Shown here: one piece after another, positions 55,324-64,000 of the stretch
Layout: the number at the start of each line of letters is the position of its first letter
Numbering within the stretch: position 1 is the stretch's first letter
Source of the DNA: an uncultured Caldilineaceae bacterium
GTDB taxonomy: Bacteria; Chloroflexota; Anaerolineae; Caldilineales; Caldilineaceae
Direction: 5' to 3'
Length of the DNA: 64,000 nt
Assembly: GCA_951813625.1 (NCBI GenBank)
Contig: CATOTS010000024.1
Coordinates: 62,001-126,000, forward strand
The notes under the pieces: generated by a model
What the model was told of the DNA's origin: nothing
What the model saw: only the letters and a program-made list of their open reading frames with translations
Databases searched by the model: none
Program-made: the position numbers and the translations under genes

Positions 55324-56260
55324 CCCCGTACAGGATATCTGCCATCAAATTCGAAACAAGGACGGCAATGCCCGTTACCAGCGTAGCCGACATGATTATA
55401 GGGAAATCACGCTGCGAAACGGCTAGCGCAATACGCGAGCCCATTCCTCCCCAGCCGAACACTGTCTCGATAAGAATGGCGCCGTTCACCACGATGGGCA
55501 GGCGCAACGTGCTGATCGTAATGATCGGGATCATCGAATTGCGCAGGATGTGGCGGGCCAGCACTAGCCGCTCGGCCAGGCCCTTCGCACGCGCCGTGCG
55601 CACATAGTCTTCGCTGCAGACGTCAATCACGCTGTCCCGCACGTATCGGATGATCTCGGCTGCCGTCAGCAACGCCAGAGTTGTAACCGGAAGGACGAAG
55701 TAGGGGAGGCGATTAACCAGGTGGGTCGCATCGGCGCCCAGCATGTCCCGGTTGCCCCCTGAGGGCAGGATCGGCACGCGCACAGCCAGGATATAGAGGG
55801 CCAAAAGAGCCAGGACAAAGGACGGCGTCGCAATCACAATCATCGAGCCGAAGGTGACGATACGATCGAATTGAGAGAGCGGCCTGAAACCGCTCCACGC
55901 GCCCAAAGTCAGTGCCAGCGCGAGCCCGACTAAGAATGCCGGAATCGTGAACTCCAGCGTCAGCCCGACAGTGTGGGCGAGCGTATCAGATACGGGCCGG
56001 CTGTCGATCAGAGAAGTGCCCAGGTTGCCGCGCAGCAACTGCCCCATCCAGCGGGCGTAGCGGATCGGCAACGGATCGTCTAGGCCATACTTGGCGCGCA
56101 GATCGGCCAGCTGGGCCGCCTTGGCGATCTCCCCGCCTTCGGCAAGCATCGCCGTCGCCGCGTCGCCCGGCGCCAAGGCGATGACGACGAAGCTGATTAT
56201 CGTAATGCCAAATAGGGTGGGTATAAAGATCAATACCCGTTGGAGGATGTAGCGCCACAT
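55295..56260 (-). CDS. Peptide-type ABC transporter permease, DppB/OppB
   Basis: A 321-residue permease with the family start ILQRVLIFIPTLFGITIISF and APGDAATAMLAEGG. The EAA-like loop is VCSEDYVRTARAKGLAERLV. It lies 97 bases after the binding-protein gene, with a stem-loop in between, and overlaps the DppC gene at its 3' end. The Shine-Dalgarno is weak. It forms the channel with DppC. Confidence 0.88.
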   Translation of the reverse strand: MWRYILQRVLIFIPTLFGITIISFVVIALAPGDAATAMLAEGGEIAKAAQLADLRAKYGLDDPLPIRYARWMGQLLRGNLGTSLIDSRPVSDTLAHTVGLTLEFTIPAFLVGLALALTLGAWSGFRPLSQFDRIVTFGSMIVIATPSFVLALLALYILAVRVPILPSGGNRDMLGADATHLVNRLPYFVLPVTTLALLTAAEIIRYVRDSVIDVCSEDYVRTARAKGLAERLVLARHILRNSMIPIITISTLRLPIVVNGAILIETVFGWGGMGSRIALAVSQRDFPIIMSATLVTGIAVLVSNLMADILYGVADPRIRQG

Positions 56261-56300
56261 CCGTTGTCATCCAATACGAGCAGGAGTCTGGAGGAAGGAA

Positions 56301-56333
56301 CTGTCGGGGCACATCTCCGACATGCCCCGACAG
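56301..56333 (-). promoter_or_regulatory. Intercistronic stem-loop after the second peptide-type binding protein gene
   Basis: CTGTCGGGGCA (56301-56311) pairs perfectly with TGCCCCGACAG (56323-56333), an 11-bp stem with an 11-base loop. It sits between the binding-protein stop (56358) and the DppB start (56260). No T-run follows. Confidence 0.6.
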
Positions 56334-56357
56334 CGCCGTGAAACCTGAGAAGAACGA

Positions 56358-58043
56358 CTATTTCAGATCCCACAGCCAAGGCTGTGCGTAGGTCAGGTAT
56401 GCTTCGCTAATCGATGTGAGACCCGTGAAGTCGTTGTGCACGACGTTGGCCGCCATCAGTGCCTTTGTCGGCACATAGACCGCCTCGTCCTGCACGATGA
56501 CCGACATCTCGCGTCCGATCTCCGCGTACCTCTCGTAATTGGTGCCATACGTGATGAACGCCTCTTCGATCAGGGCATCCACATCAGGGTTGTTGTAGCC
56601 GATGAAGCCAACCCCTTCCGCCGAGTAGAGATAGTTCTGCATCTCCAGCGGCCCGTAGATGTGGTAGGGCCGGTGCGGATTCTCGAACAGGTCGAACTCC
56701 ATCTCGTTGATGGCTGCCGTATACGAGGCGCCGTCAGGCTTCGTGTCAAACTCGAAATTGACGCCCAGGTCGGTGAACCACTCCTGGTAGGCCAGCATCT
56801 CCGCCTCGGCGGTCGGGTTGGGAGCGCCGCTGGGCGTCGTGCGCAGGAAATTCACCGTGTCATCGGGATCCCAGTTGGACTGTGCCAGGAGCGAGCGGGC
56901 GTGGTCCATGTCGAAACGGTAGACCTCTGCGGACGGGTCGAGCAGGTCCTCGAAGAAATCGGTGTACAGAGGAGTGGCAAAACCCTGGTAGATGTCGTTG
57001 CAGAGCGTCTCCCGGTCAATGGCATAGCATACCGCCTTGCGGAAGAGGGGATCCTGGTACTTGGGCTTGGTGAGGTTGAACTGCATGCGATAGCCCTGGA
57101 TGTACTCCTTCCAGATGGCTGTATAATTCGGCATCGCTTCGATCGCCGACGCTACTTCACCGTCTCGCACCCACGAATGATGGAAGCGTTCTTGCGTGCC
57201 GAGCGCCACCAAATCGCCGATGTCGCCGTAGACATAGATGATTCTGTCGAGCGGCGCCCTGCCCCGCCAATAGCTGTCGTTGGGCACGAATTCGAACCAC
57301 TTGTCGGTTTCCTGCCGTTCCATTGTGTACGGCCCGGATCCAACTTTGGGCTCCAGCATTTCAGGAGACTGCTCCAGGTCCGCAGGGGCAATGCCACCGT
57401 ATATGTGTTGCGGAATCGGCGCCCACCAGCGGTGCGCCATCGACAACACTAGGGTCGTGTCCGGTTTGGAGGTCTCGATAATGAAGGTGTTGTCGTCAAC
57501 GGCGCGGACCCCGGCCAATTCGTCGGTTTCGCCTGCCATCATCTCGGCGCTGCCCTTGATCAGCGACAACTCGCCCGCCGTCAGGTCACGGGAGTCTGCG
57601 TGAAACGTCATGTTCATGCTATAGACAACGTCCTGTGAGGTCAGCGGCGTGCCGTCGCTCCACTGCAACCCGGGCCGCAGGTTGAACTGGATCGTCTGCG
57701 TGTCTACGAACTCCCACGACTCGGCCAAACCTGGCACTGGCTGGAGGTTTTCGTCTAGGTCTACAATCGGCTCCCACATAATGCGACTGGGCTGGCCGCT
57801 GTTGGTCCAGAACCGGAATCCAGTCCAAAGCGTCTTCGGGGCGGATCCGTAGTTGTTGCCCTTGCCCTGGACGAAAATCGCGACTTTCTCCTCTGCAGGT
57901 GGGGCTGCCTCGGCTTCGGCCTCCTGCTCTGGGGCCGGCGCGGCGGCAGGTACACACGCACTCAGCCCAGAAAGAATGAGGCCCGATCCAACGGACACCA
58001 TCCCCATCTTCAGAAAATTACGCCGACTTAGGCGCCTGGTCAT
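56358..58043 (-). CDS. Peptide-type (family 5) ABC substrate-binding lipoprotein
   Basis: A 561-residue family-5 solute-binding protein of normal length. The N-terminus has the twin-arginine motif LSRRNFLKMG, a hydrophobic run and the lipobox LSAC, then an Ala/Glu/Pro-rich linker. The family motif IQFNLRPGLQWSDGTPLTSQ and FRKAVCYAIDRETL are present. AAGGAG lies 7 bases before the ATG. It heads a minus-strand cluster: binding protein, DppB, DppC, sialidase-like, Gfo/Idh/MocA, PhyH, enolase-superfamily. The ligand is more likely a glycoside or sugar acid than a peptide, judging from these neighbours. Confidence 0.88.
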   Translation of the reverse strand: MTRRLSRRNFLKMGMVSVGSGLILSGLSACVPAAAPAPEQEAEAEAAPPAEEKVAIFVQGKGNNYGSAPKTLWTGFRFWTNSGQPSRIMWEPIVDLDENLQPVPGLAESWEFVDTQTIQFNLRPGLQWSDGTPLTSQDVVYSMNMTFHADSRDLTAGELSLIKGSAEMMAGETDELAGVRAVDDNTFIIETSKPDTTLVLSMAHRWWAPIPQHIYGGIAPADLEQSPEMLEPKVGSGPYTMERQETDKWFEFVPNDSYWRGRAPLDRIIYVYGDIGDLVALGTQERFHHSWVRDGEVASAIEAMPNYTAIWKEYIQGYRMQFNLTKPKYQDPLFRKAVCYAIDRETLCNDIYQGFATPLYTDFFEDLLDPSAEVYRFDMDHARSLLAQSNWDPDDTVNFLRTTPSGAPNPTAEAEMLAYQEWFTDLGVNFEFDTKPDGASYTAAINEMEFDLFENPHRPYHIYGPLEMQNYLYSAEGVGFIGYNNPDVDALIEEAFITYGTNYERYAEIGREMSVIVQDEAVYVPTKALMAANVVHNDFTGLTSISEAYLTYAQPWLWDLK

Positions 58044-58143
58044 AGTTTTTCTCCTTTGATTGGATGAAGATACCAGCGTGAAGCAAGCCCGAACCCGTCG
58101 TTCGTCACCAAGGGTAAACCAGTCACAATGCTCAAGTCAAACG

Positions 58144-59544
58144 CTATTTTTTGCGTGGCGTCAGCGCCACTTCCAGATCGGCAGCGCTCGTGAACCAGCG
58201 AACCGTCGCCAGGAAATGCGCCAGATCGTCGCTTTCTTCCCGCAGGCGCAGCAGCTGCGGACCAATCGGGCTGGAAGAGGCCGCGCCAGTCGCGTAGTTG
58301 CCGTTGAAGGCAAAATAGGCCTGGTTCAACACGCGCAAAGGATATCCTTGCGCCACAAAGTACCGCCGCCGAGCCTCCATATAGACCTCCGCGGTCTCGA
58401 CAAAGCCCGCCTCCAGCAGAGCATCCACGCGTAGCCGAGTTTCCCGCATCTCCCTCCGGAAGTCGAATCGAGAAGGGCGGCCAGGTCGCTCCCAGCGTTC
58501 TTGTTCGGCTTCGAGCTCTTTAGCCCAGAGTTCCTGCGTGTTACAAGCGCAGTCCTCTTCAGTATCCGAACCACGCGCAGCCGCAGGCTGGGGAAGCACT
58601 TCGGGATAGTAGCGACGGGCCAGCCGTTCGCCGATCTCGTCGCCTATGATATCCGAGACCGTTTCGTTTATGGTTGTCAACTCGTCGTTCGTTGCATAAC
58701 GCAGACCCAGCGGAAAAAGGAAGAGATAGTGGTGTGACCACTCGTGGGCAATTGTGCTGAGCGCCCACGCGAGCGATGATTGCTCTACAACAATCGCGGG
58801 GAAAACCGCCATGCCGCCGATTCTGGAAATGTGAACGCTGAGGTTGGTGCTTTCACCGATGGCCCGTTCTCTTTCCGCCAACGTCACAGGATCGAATTCA
58901 GTCTGCAATACGCGTGAGTGGATTGTGGCGATGCGTTCCCGCGGACTGACGGTGAGCTTCAGCGGCGGCTCGATGAAAGTGAAACTGACCGGAGGCCAGA
59001 CGATGCCTCGCAAATCAAGACCTGCTTCGACCAGCTCCGCGCGCACTTGATGTTCCAAAATAGTCTCAACGAGGGGGCGTTCGGCCTCCTGCTTGCGGTG
59101 CAGCATAGCCAGTTCCCGACGCGGCTCGGACTGGGCGGCCGTGCCACTTTGGGGAGTCTGCGCGACGAGCTGGCTGAGTTCCTCTTCCAGTTCTTCGATC
59201 TGCTGCCTGCGCTGCAGGTAAGAGCGCACTACCTCAACCTGCTCGTTCGCGGTCAGTTGGTCCAGCCCGCTGCCCCCTCCCGCCCTGAACATTTGGCCCA
59301 AGGCGCGTATCTCCCACGCGGCGAAGTTGAAGTCGGGCAGGGAGGCCGCGGTCTTGATCGCACGCGAGCGCGCCTGGAGCGAAGTAGGAGCGCTCCCACC
59401 TGCGAGGAACAGAGTCAATATGAGCGCAATGGCGAACCAGGTAGTACGCCTCAAACCCGCAACCGATATGGAGCCTGATGTGCCTGCCAACCGCGAAATC
59501 CAGACGGTTACTTTCCTCATGGAGGCCTGTCTCAGGCTGTTCAC
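58144..59544 (-). CDS. Predicted membrane-anchored gluzincin-type metallopeptidase
   Basis: A 466-residue protein not recognised as a named family. A basic start and one hydrophobic segment (about 34-50) suggest a membrane anchor or uncleaved signal. Residues about 95-165 are rich in Glu/Gln/Arg and probably form a coiled coil. The zinc motif is H267-E-W-S-H271. At 295 a Glu lies in NETVSDIIGDEIG, the position and style of the third ligand in thermolysin-like gluzincins (NExxSD). A double cysteine (CAC, about residue 334) is also present. GTG 59544 has AGGA upstream; an ATG at 59520 is an alternative. It is followed by the peptide importer genes, with a 100-base gap. Confidence 0.65.
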   Translation of the reverse strand: MNSLRQASMRKVTVWISRLAGTSGSISVAGLRRTTWFAIALILTLFLAGGSAPTSLQARSRAIKTAASLPDFNFAAWEIRALGQMFRAGGGSGLDQLTANEQVEVVRSYLQRRQQIEELEEELSQLVAQTPQSGTAAQSEPRRELAMLHRKQEAERPLVETILEHQVRAELVEAGLDLRGIVWPPVSFTFIEPPLKLTVSPRERIATIHSRVLQTEFDPVTLAERERAIGESTNLSVHISRIGGMAVFPAIVVEQSSLAWALSTIAHEWSHHYLFLFPLGLRYATNDELTTINETVSDIIGDEIGERLARRYYPEVLPQPAAARGSDTEEDCACNTQELWAKELEAEQERWERPGRPSRFDFRREMRETRLRVDALLEAGFVETAEVYMEARRRYFVAQGYPLRVLNQAYFAFNGNYATGAASSSPIGPQLLRLREESDDLAHFLATVRWFTSAADLEVALTPRKK

Positions 59545-59616
59545 CGCGTTCCTCGTGGCATCTTGTCGACTCCGTCAGCGGCAATTGGTTAGGACTATGC
59601 CCGTTGAGGCTTCTGA

Positions 59617-61341
59617 CTATTCTCGTGAGCTATCGCTGGGGCCGATTCTCGTCCGGCTGGCCGAATGCAGGGCGATCTGCCACAGTCGCCGCGCATCCGG
59701 CTGACCGATGAAGAGCAACCCGCCGGCGTAGACCAACGCGCCGCTCCCACCGGCAAGACAAAGTTGAAGCAGGTCGCTCGTAAGCGTAGGAGGACCTGTC
59801 ATATCGAGCACAGTTACTAGAGCGAAAATGACCGCAGCCATCGCGGCGGCCGCGCCCATGATCGCGAAGAACGTTTTTCCGGTTGGCCCTAGTGTACCTC
59901 CCAACCAACCGCTCCGGCTTGGTTCTCTCAGGTCAGCACGCCCTTGCCTTTGCCTTGAGCCGACCGTCCAGCCGAGTAAAGCAAGCATAACGAGTGCGTG
60001 CGCAGCCTGTTTGGCCGTGTCCGCCCACACAAGGCCGAGAAATCCCAGGCCCTCCACCAGCGTCAGTGCGACTACCCCGTAGACGAGTACGCTCAGTACA
60101 CCGACAAGAGCAGGCAGAAGTGTGTTGTTGCGCGCGTAAAACGCGTAATTCAAGGGGAAGTCGATGGCGGCAAACAGAGCGCCGAATAGGTAGACCCGCA
60201 GTGCACTTACAACTTGGGCCGTGTCTGCCGCAGTGAATGCCCCGCGTTCGAACAATAGCCGCACGGTTGGCTCCGCCAGCAGCCACAACCCAACCAGTAC
60301 AGGCACAATCAGAACGAGCACCATCCGCATGCCATCGCCAAGCGTCCTGCGATAACCGCCTTCGTCACCAGCAGCAAATTGCTGGCTCAAACGCGGCAGA
60401 GCCGCCAAGGCAATTGCGACACTGACGATGCCAAGAGGAAGTTGCTGGAGCGTTGTTGCATTGCGCATCCACGCGATGCTCTCGACACCGGTGCCGCTGG
60501 CAAGGCGCCTGTCCAGACCGACCTGGAATTGGGCGACAATCAGCCCGGCCGCGATCGGCAGATAGAGGCGCATAATGCGGCCAAGCGCCGGGTGGCTCCA
60601 CTGTACACTGTATCTGAGCCCGGCGCGGCGGACATCCCAAGCCATTAAACCGAACTGTACGATGCTCCCGGCGAGCACGCCCACCGCAAGGCTGGCGATG
60701 CCGATTCGACCGGCCAGCAGGGGCGCTGCCACGACGATTCCAAGGTTGTAAACCGCGGTGGCGATAGCCGGCAAACTGAAACGTTGGAGAGCATAGAGTA
60801 TGGCCGTCAATAGCCCGGCCATGGAAAAGAACCAGACCACCGGCGCGATGAGCCTTACCAATCGGGTCGTGAGAGGCAGGAGGGCCGGGTCAAACCTGTC
60901 GAATCCGCCGGCAAGCACCCTGGCCACTTGCGGCGCGAAGAGCACCAGGACCAGGACTATGGCGGCCAGGGTCACTGCGGCCAGGCTGAGTAACGCTCCG
61001 ACTAGCCGGACCAAGTCCGGATGGGGACCGGGACGAGCTTCAATGTTCTGCTCAGTACCGCCCTCTCCGCCGCGACCGGCCCGAGCGTAGTCGCTCAACA
61101 CCGGCACCAGCGCCGCGCTCAACATCCCGCCGACCAGAAAGTCATAGAGCATCGACGGCACGCTGCTGGCTACGGCAAAGGCGCTTACGAGGCCGGAAGC
61201 GCCAAAGTAGCCTGCAATCACCATGTCTCGTACCAATCCGAGAAATCTACTGGCAATCGCACCCAGGGACAGCAGGGTAGCGCTGCGCGCTAGCGCGGTT
61301 GTAGGCTGGAGGTCAGGTGGTGAAATCGGTCGGGGCGGCAC
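59617..61341 (-). CDS. murJ: Lipid II flippase MurJ (MviN)
   Basis: A 574-residue polytopic membrane protein of the MOP exporter superfamily that flips lipid II during peptidoglycan synthesis. Family landmarks are [20 protein letters not shown] at the N-terminus, [32 protein letters not shown] and the later [20 protein letters not shown]. About 14 membrane segments are expected and the hydrophobicity fits. GTG 61341 is the start, with GAGAG upstream. It is a housekeeping gene next to thioredoxin reductase and marks a move from accessory to core genes. Confidence 0.9.
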   Translation of the reverse strand: MPPRPISPPDLQPTTALARSATLLSLGAIASRFLGLVRDMVIAGYFGASGLVSAFAVASSVPSMLYDFLVGGMLSAALVPVLSDYARAGRGGEGGTEQNIEARPGPHPDLVRLVGALLSLAAVTLAAIVLVLVLFAPQVARVLAGGFDRFDPALLPLTTRLVRLIAPVVWFFSMAGLLTAILYALQRFSLPAIATAVYNLGIVVAAPLLAGRIGIASLAVGVLAGSIVQFGLMAWDVRRAGLRYSVQWSHPALGRIMRLYLPIAAGLIVAQFQVGLDRRLASGTGVESIAWMRNATTLQQLPLGIVSVAIALAALPRLSQQFAAGDEGGYRRTLGDGMRMVLVLIVPVLVGLWLLAEPTVRLLFERGAFTAADTAQVVSALRVYLFGALFAAIDFPLNYAFYARNNTLLPALVGVLSVLVYGVVALTLVEGLGFLGLVWADTAKQAAHALVMLALLGWTVGSRQRQGRADLREPSRSGWLGGTLGPTGKTFFAIMGAAAAMAAVIFALVTVLDMTGPPTLTSDLLQLCLAGGSGALVYAGGLLFIGQPDARRLWQIALHSASRTRIGPSDSSRE

Positions 61342-61451
61342 TGCGGATCTGCTCTCTCGTGCTATGTCTGTTACCTCCGAGATCGAACAGATCCGGTCAA
61401 TGCCCCGTCATAGGCCATCCTACGCAACGTCGAGGGGCTGGACAACCTGAA

Positions 61452-62546
61452 TCAGTCTGCTGCTACCGCTTCAGCCGTCCTTTCGGGGACGCCGGGAACG
61501 GGCCAGGCGCGTGGGTCCTCGTTCAAGTCGGGTAGGCCTTCAGCTTCAAGCCTGGCCAGGAACTTCTCAGCCTGCATTGCCGCCGCGCAGCCCTGCCCAA
61601 CACTGGTTGCTACCTGCTTGAAGACTTTGTCGGCAATTTCCCCGGCGGCAAACACGCCGGGAATATTTGTGCGCGTCATCGGATCGGCGATCAGGTGGCC
61701 GTCGTCGTCCAAGTCCAGCTTGCCATGATAGAGATCGTTGTTGGGGATGTGGCCGATGTAGACGAAGACACCGTCTGTATCGATTTCGCTCTGAGTCCCG
61801 TTGACTGTGTCCTGCGTCGTGACGCCGGAAACGACTCCGTTCTCGTTGCCGTCAATCGAGGTTACGACCGTGTTCCAGACAAACTCAATCTTGTCGTTGG
61901 TAAAGGCTCGGTTCTGCAATATCTTGCTGGCCCGCAGTTCGTCGCGACGGTGAAGAATTCGCACATTGGTCGCGAACTTGGTCAGGAAAAGCCCCTCTTC
62001 GAGCGCGCTGTCCCCTCCACCGACCACGACCAGCTCTTTGCCGCGGAAAAAGAAGCCGTCACAGGTCGCGCAGTAGCTAACGCCCTTGCCAGTGTACTCC
62101 TGCTCTCCAGGTACTTCCAGGAAACGCGGTCGGGCCCCCGTGCAAAGGATCAAGGACTTGGTCTTGTACTCCTTGCCCTGCGCAGTCCGCACGGCAAAGG
62201 GATGCTCGTCGACGACGATCTCATTGACGTGATCGTAGGAAACCGTGCATCCGAAACGCTCTGCCTGTGCCTTGAACTTTTCGACCAGGTCCGGGCCGCT
62301 CAAGCCTTCGGGAAAGCCGGGATAGTTCTCGACTTCGTAGGTTATGCTGACCTGTCCACCGTAGTCGTCGCCGGTGATCAACAATGGCTCCAGGTTCGCA
62401 CGCGCGGCGTACAGCCCCGCGGTCCACCCTGCCGGTCCGCTTCCAATTACAACAACCTCGTGCAGCTTTACTTCAGCTACGGTACCGCCGTTGGGTGCGC
62501 TCGCTCCGTTTGGCATCTGTGACCCATTCTGCTGCGCTTCACTCAT
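61452..62546 (-). CDS. trxB: Thioredoxin reductase
   Basis: A 364-residue flavoprotein that transfers electrons from NADPH to thioredoxin. The FAD motif is [20 protein letters not shown], the redox-active disulfide is CATCDG ([13 protein letters not shown]), the NADPH motif is [13 protein letters not shown] and the C-terminal FAD contact is [11 protein letters not shown]. An N-terminal extension of about 25 residues rich in Asn, Gly and Ser and a C-terminal extension of about 30 residues make it longer than the usual 310-320. AGGAG lies 7 bases before the ATG. Confidence 0.92.
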   Translation of the reverse strand: MSEAQQNGSQMPNGASAPNGGTVAEVKLHEVVVIGSGPAGWTAGLYAARANLEPLLITGDDYGGQVSITYEVENYPGFPEGLSGPDLVEKFKAQAERFGCTVSYDHVNEIVVDEHPFAVRTAQGKEYKTKSLILCTGARPRFLEVPGEQEYTGKGVSYCATCDGFFFRGKELVVVGGGDSALEEGLFLTKFATNVRILHRRDELRASKILQNRAFTNDKIEFVWNTVVTSIDGNENGVVSGVTTQDTVNGTQSEIDTDGVFVYIGHIPNNDLYHGKLDLDDDGHLIADPMTRTNIPGVFAAGEIADKVFKQVATSVGQGCAAAMQAEKFLARLEAEGLPDLNEDPRAWPVPGVPERTAEAVAAD

Positions 62547-62779
62547 GATATGACTCCTGACCTTGCTAATTGTCCCTGAAAAGTGCTGTGGAAGACGGAC
62601 ACATGTGCCGTTTCAATCTGTGGCGGCGCCAATAGGCACACATCAGCGCCGTTGTCTGGCTCAATGTCGAAGAGCAAGGTCCGCCCAACAGAAAGCCTCC
62701 TGAATCTATTATCGCCGTTCTTCCCCCGATGGTAAGAGGTCTGGCATCCAATTGACTCGAAGTGAAGGGATGCTGCACA

Positions 62780-63163
62780 CTAATACTGCGCGATCTGGAT
62801 CAGGTTTCCGCATGTGTCCTTGAAAACGGCGATGGCGTAAGCTCCATAGTCCGTCGGCTCAACTGTGAACTCAACGCCTAAGCTCGCTAACCGTTCATAT
62901 TCCCCTTGAATGTCATCGACGGCAAACATGGTGGCGGGAATCCCCTGCTCGAAGATTGACGCCTGGAACTGCTTAGACGCGGGGTTGGCATTGGGTTCCA
63001 AAAGGAGCTCGGTACCTTCCTGGTCTTCAGGTGATACGACCGTGAGCCATCTATATTCTCCCTGGGGAATATCAGTCTTTTTTGCGAAGCCGAGAGTGTT
63101 GGTGTAGAAGTCCAGTGCTCGCTCTTGGTCTTCAACCAAAACACTCGTCACGAAAATCCTCAT
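62780..63163 (-). CDS. VOC (glyoxalase/bleomycin-resistance fold) family protein
   Basis: A 127-residue protein with the two-module vicinal-oxygen-chelate fold: VTSVLVEDQERALDFYTNTL at the start and FKDTCGNLIQIAQY at the end. The ORF is open to 63250, but ATG 63163 with AGGAG 7 bases upstream begins at the domain. Such proteins may be lyases, dioxygenases or binding proteins; the reaction cannot be named. It sits between trxB and an aminotransferase gene. Confidence 0.85.
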   Translation of the reverse strand: MRIFVTSVLVEDQERALDFYTNTLGFAKKTDIPQGEYRWLTVVSPEDQEGTELLLEPNANPASKQFQASIFEQGIPATMFAVDDIQGEYERLASLGVEFTVEPTDYGAYAIAVFKDTCGNLIQIAQY

Positions 63164-63200
63164 GCTGCTCTCCTGTTCGTGGCCGTAGAATGCCCGTCCG

Positions 63201-64000
63201 TTAAGCCGACGAGGGCAGGGTTGACGCGATCGCTTCCACTGCAATGGCAATCTCGTCGTCGCCTATAATCAGAGGAGGAAGGAGTCGCAAGACTGTCGAG
63301 CCTGCCGGCAGGGCCAACACGCGGTGCTCTTCCATCAGGGTCTTCAAAAAGGGTACCGCCTTTGTGCGCAAGTCTATGCCGATGATCAACCCGCGACCGC
63401 GAATTTCGCGCACGACTCTGCGTCTGCCAATCGCCGACTCCAGCGCATCTCGCAAACGGCAGCCGGCCCTTTCCGCATGCTCGATCAACCCGTCGCGGTA
63501 CACGCCCAACGCGGCCACGCCGGCTGCGCAGGCCAGGGGATTGCCGCCAAAAGTGCTGCCGTGCGCGCCTGAAAATAGGCTCTCCTGCACTTCACTGGTA
63601 TAGACGACGGCCCCCATGGGGAAGCCTCCCCCGAGCCCCTTGGCAAGTGCGATGATGTCCGGTTCCAGGTTGTAGTGTTCAAAACCAAACCAGCGGCCTG
63701 TGCGTCCGAAGCCGGTCTGGACTTCGTCGATTACCAGCAGCGCGCCCCGCTCGCGGCAGAAGCGCTGGGCCGCAGCGAGAAAGTCAGCGTCGCCTACGTG
63801 GACGCCGCCTTCAGCCTGGATGACCTCAAGCACGACCGCGGCTGTACGGTCGCTGACTGCCGCATCAAGTCTATCTGAGTCGTTGAAATGAACGAACTCT
63901 ACGTCGGGCAGCAGAGGCTGGAATTTCCGCCGGTACTTTGGATTCCACGTAATCGACAGCGCGCCGACCGTTCGCCCATGAAAGCTGTTGCGCGCGGCCA
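63201..64000 (-). CDS. argD: Class-III aminotransferase, ArgD/LysJ type (5' truncated by the window)
   Basis: The C-terminal 265 residues or so of a PLP-dependent acetylornithine-type aminotransferase; the frame stays open to base 64000, so the start is outside. NSFHGRTVGALSITWNPKYR, the cofactor-holding Asp in LVIDEVQTGFGRTG, the Schiff-base lysine in ALAKGLGGGFPMGAV and GSTFGGNPLACAAG are visible. It acts in arginine (or LysW-dependent lysine) synthesis. Close relatives in this class share these motifs, so the substrate is likely but not proven. Its 3' end is 37 bases from the VOC gene. Confidence 0.88.
   Translation of the reverse strand, partial: AARNSFHGRTVGALSITWNPKYRRKFQPLLPDVEFVHFNDSDRLDAAVSDRTAAVVLEVIQAEGGVHVGDADFLAAAQRFCRERGALLVIDEVQTGFGRTGRWFGFEHYNLEPDIIALAKGLGGGFPMGAVVYTSEVQESLFSGAHGSTFGGNPLACAAGVAALGVYRDGLIEHAERAGCRLRDALESAIGRRRVVREIRGRGLIIGIDLRTKAVPFLKTLMEEHRVLALPAGSTVLRLLPPLIIGDDEIAIAVEAIASTLPSSA

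Noticed and set aside
1..64000. CRISPR arrays, tRNA or rRNA genes, transposase or integrase genes
   Set aside because: None was recognised on either strand by reading; the tandem repeats seen have two to three units without spacers and are not CRISPR-like. A tRNA/covariance scan was not possible here.

Overview
The window is high-GC bacterial DNA with dense, same-strand operons. Several features suggest a Chloroflexota genome, probably a Caldilineales-like lineage of the kind found as sponge or marine symbionts. These are the Tat-plus-lipobox solute-binding proteins ('RRxxLK...AC'), the many ABC importers for sugars and peptides, the repeated phytanoyl-CoA-dioxygenase-like (PhyH) enzymes, the Gfo/Idh/MocA oxidoreductases, the BNR sialidase-like proteins and the long mosaic intergenic repeats. 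The taxonomy is inference from gene content; there is no rRNA or tRNA in the window to anchor it.

Layout. 1-11.6 kb (+): the end of a MalG-type permease, a sugar-binding lipoprotein and a MalF-type permease. A catabolic set follows: a GH127-like beta-L-arabinofuranosidase, a GH51 alpha-L-arabinofuranosidase, two medium-chain dehydrogenases, a TIM-barrel isomerase and a ThuA-domain protein. A HEAT/DNA-alkylation-repeat gene on the minus strand interrupts this block. 11.5-13.0 kb (-): a B12 unit made of promoter, cobalamin riboswitch, intrinsic terminator and a cbiB/cobD-like gene. 14.2-23.3 kb (+): a PhyH enzyme, two sialidase-like proteins, a CRTAC1/FG-GAP lipoprotein, then a second complete sugar importer (binding protein, MalF, MalG). 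24.7-27.4 kb (+): two surface proteins sharing an Ig-like repeat, each with its own sigma70-type promoter. 27.5-32.1 kb: two convergent PhyH genes sharing a terminator region, a Gfo/Idh/MocA gene and an MlrC-like M81 protein. 34.3-38.9 kb (+): a SIMPL protein, then E2 and a fused E1 alpha-beta of a 2-oxoacid dehydrogenase. 38.9-48.2 kb (-): a complete Opp/Dpp importer (B-C-D-F-binding protein) ending in a 913-residue protein of unknown function. 48.9-58.0 kb (-): a second peptide-type importer without ATPases, followed by sialidase-like, Gfo/Idh/MocA, PhyH and enolase-superfamily genes. 58.1-64 kb (-): a predicted gluzincin, MurJ, thioredoxin reductase, a VOC protein and an ArgD-type aminotransferase cut by the window end.

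How it fits together. Most genes look like uptake-and-catabolism modules for complex glycans (arabinose-containing and sialic-acid-like sugars) and small organic molecules. No sugar-type (MsmK/MalK) ATPase is present, so the two sugar importers must share one encoded elsewhere. The ATPase-less peptide importer might use OppD/OppF of its neighbour.

Most notable structures: (i) the complete promoter-riboswitch-terminator leader of the cbiB-like gene, which rules out the longest ORF start; (ii) a perfect or near-perfect stem-loop directly after each of the four binding-protein genes; (iii) a mosaic intergenic repeat family with four copies; (iv) the 913-residue protein; (v) the gluzincin-like membrane protein; (vi) the Ig-repeat protein pair.
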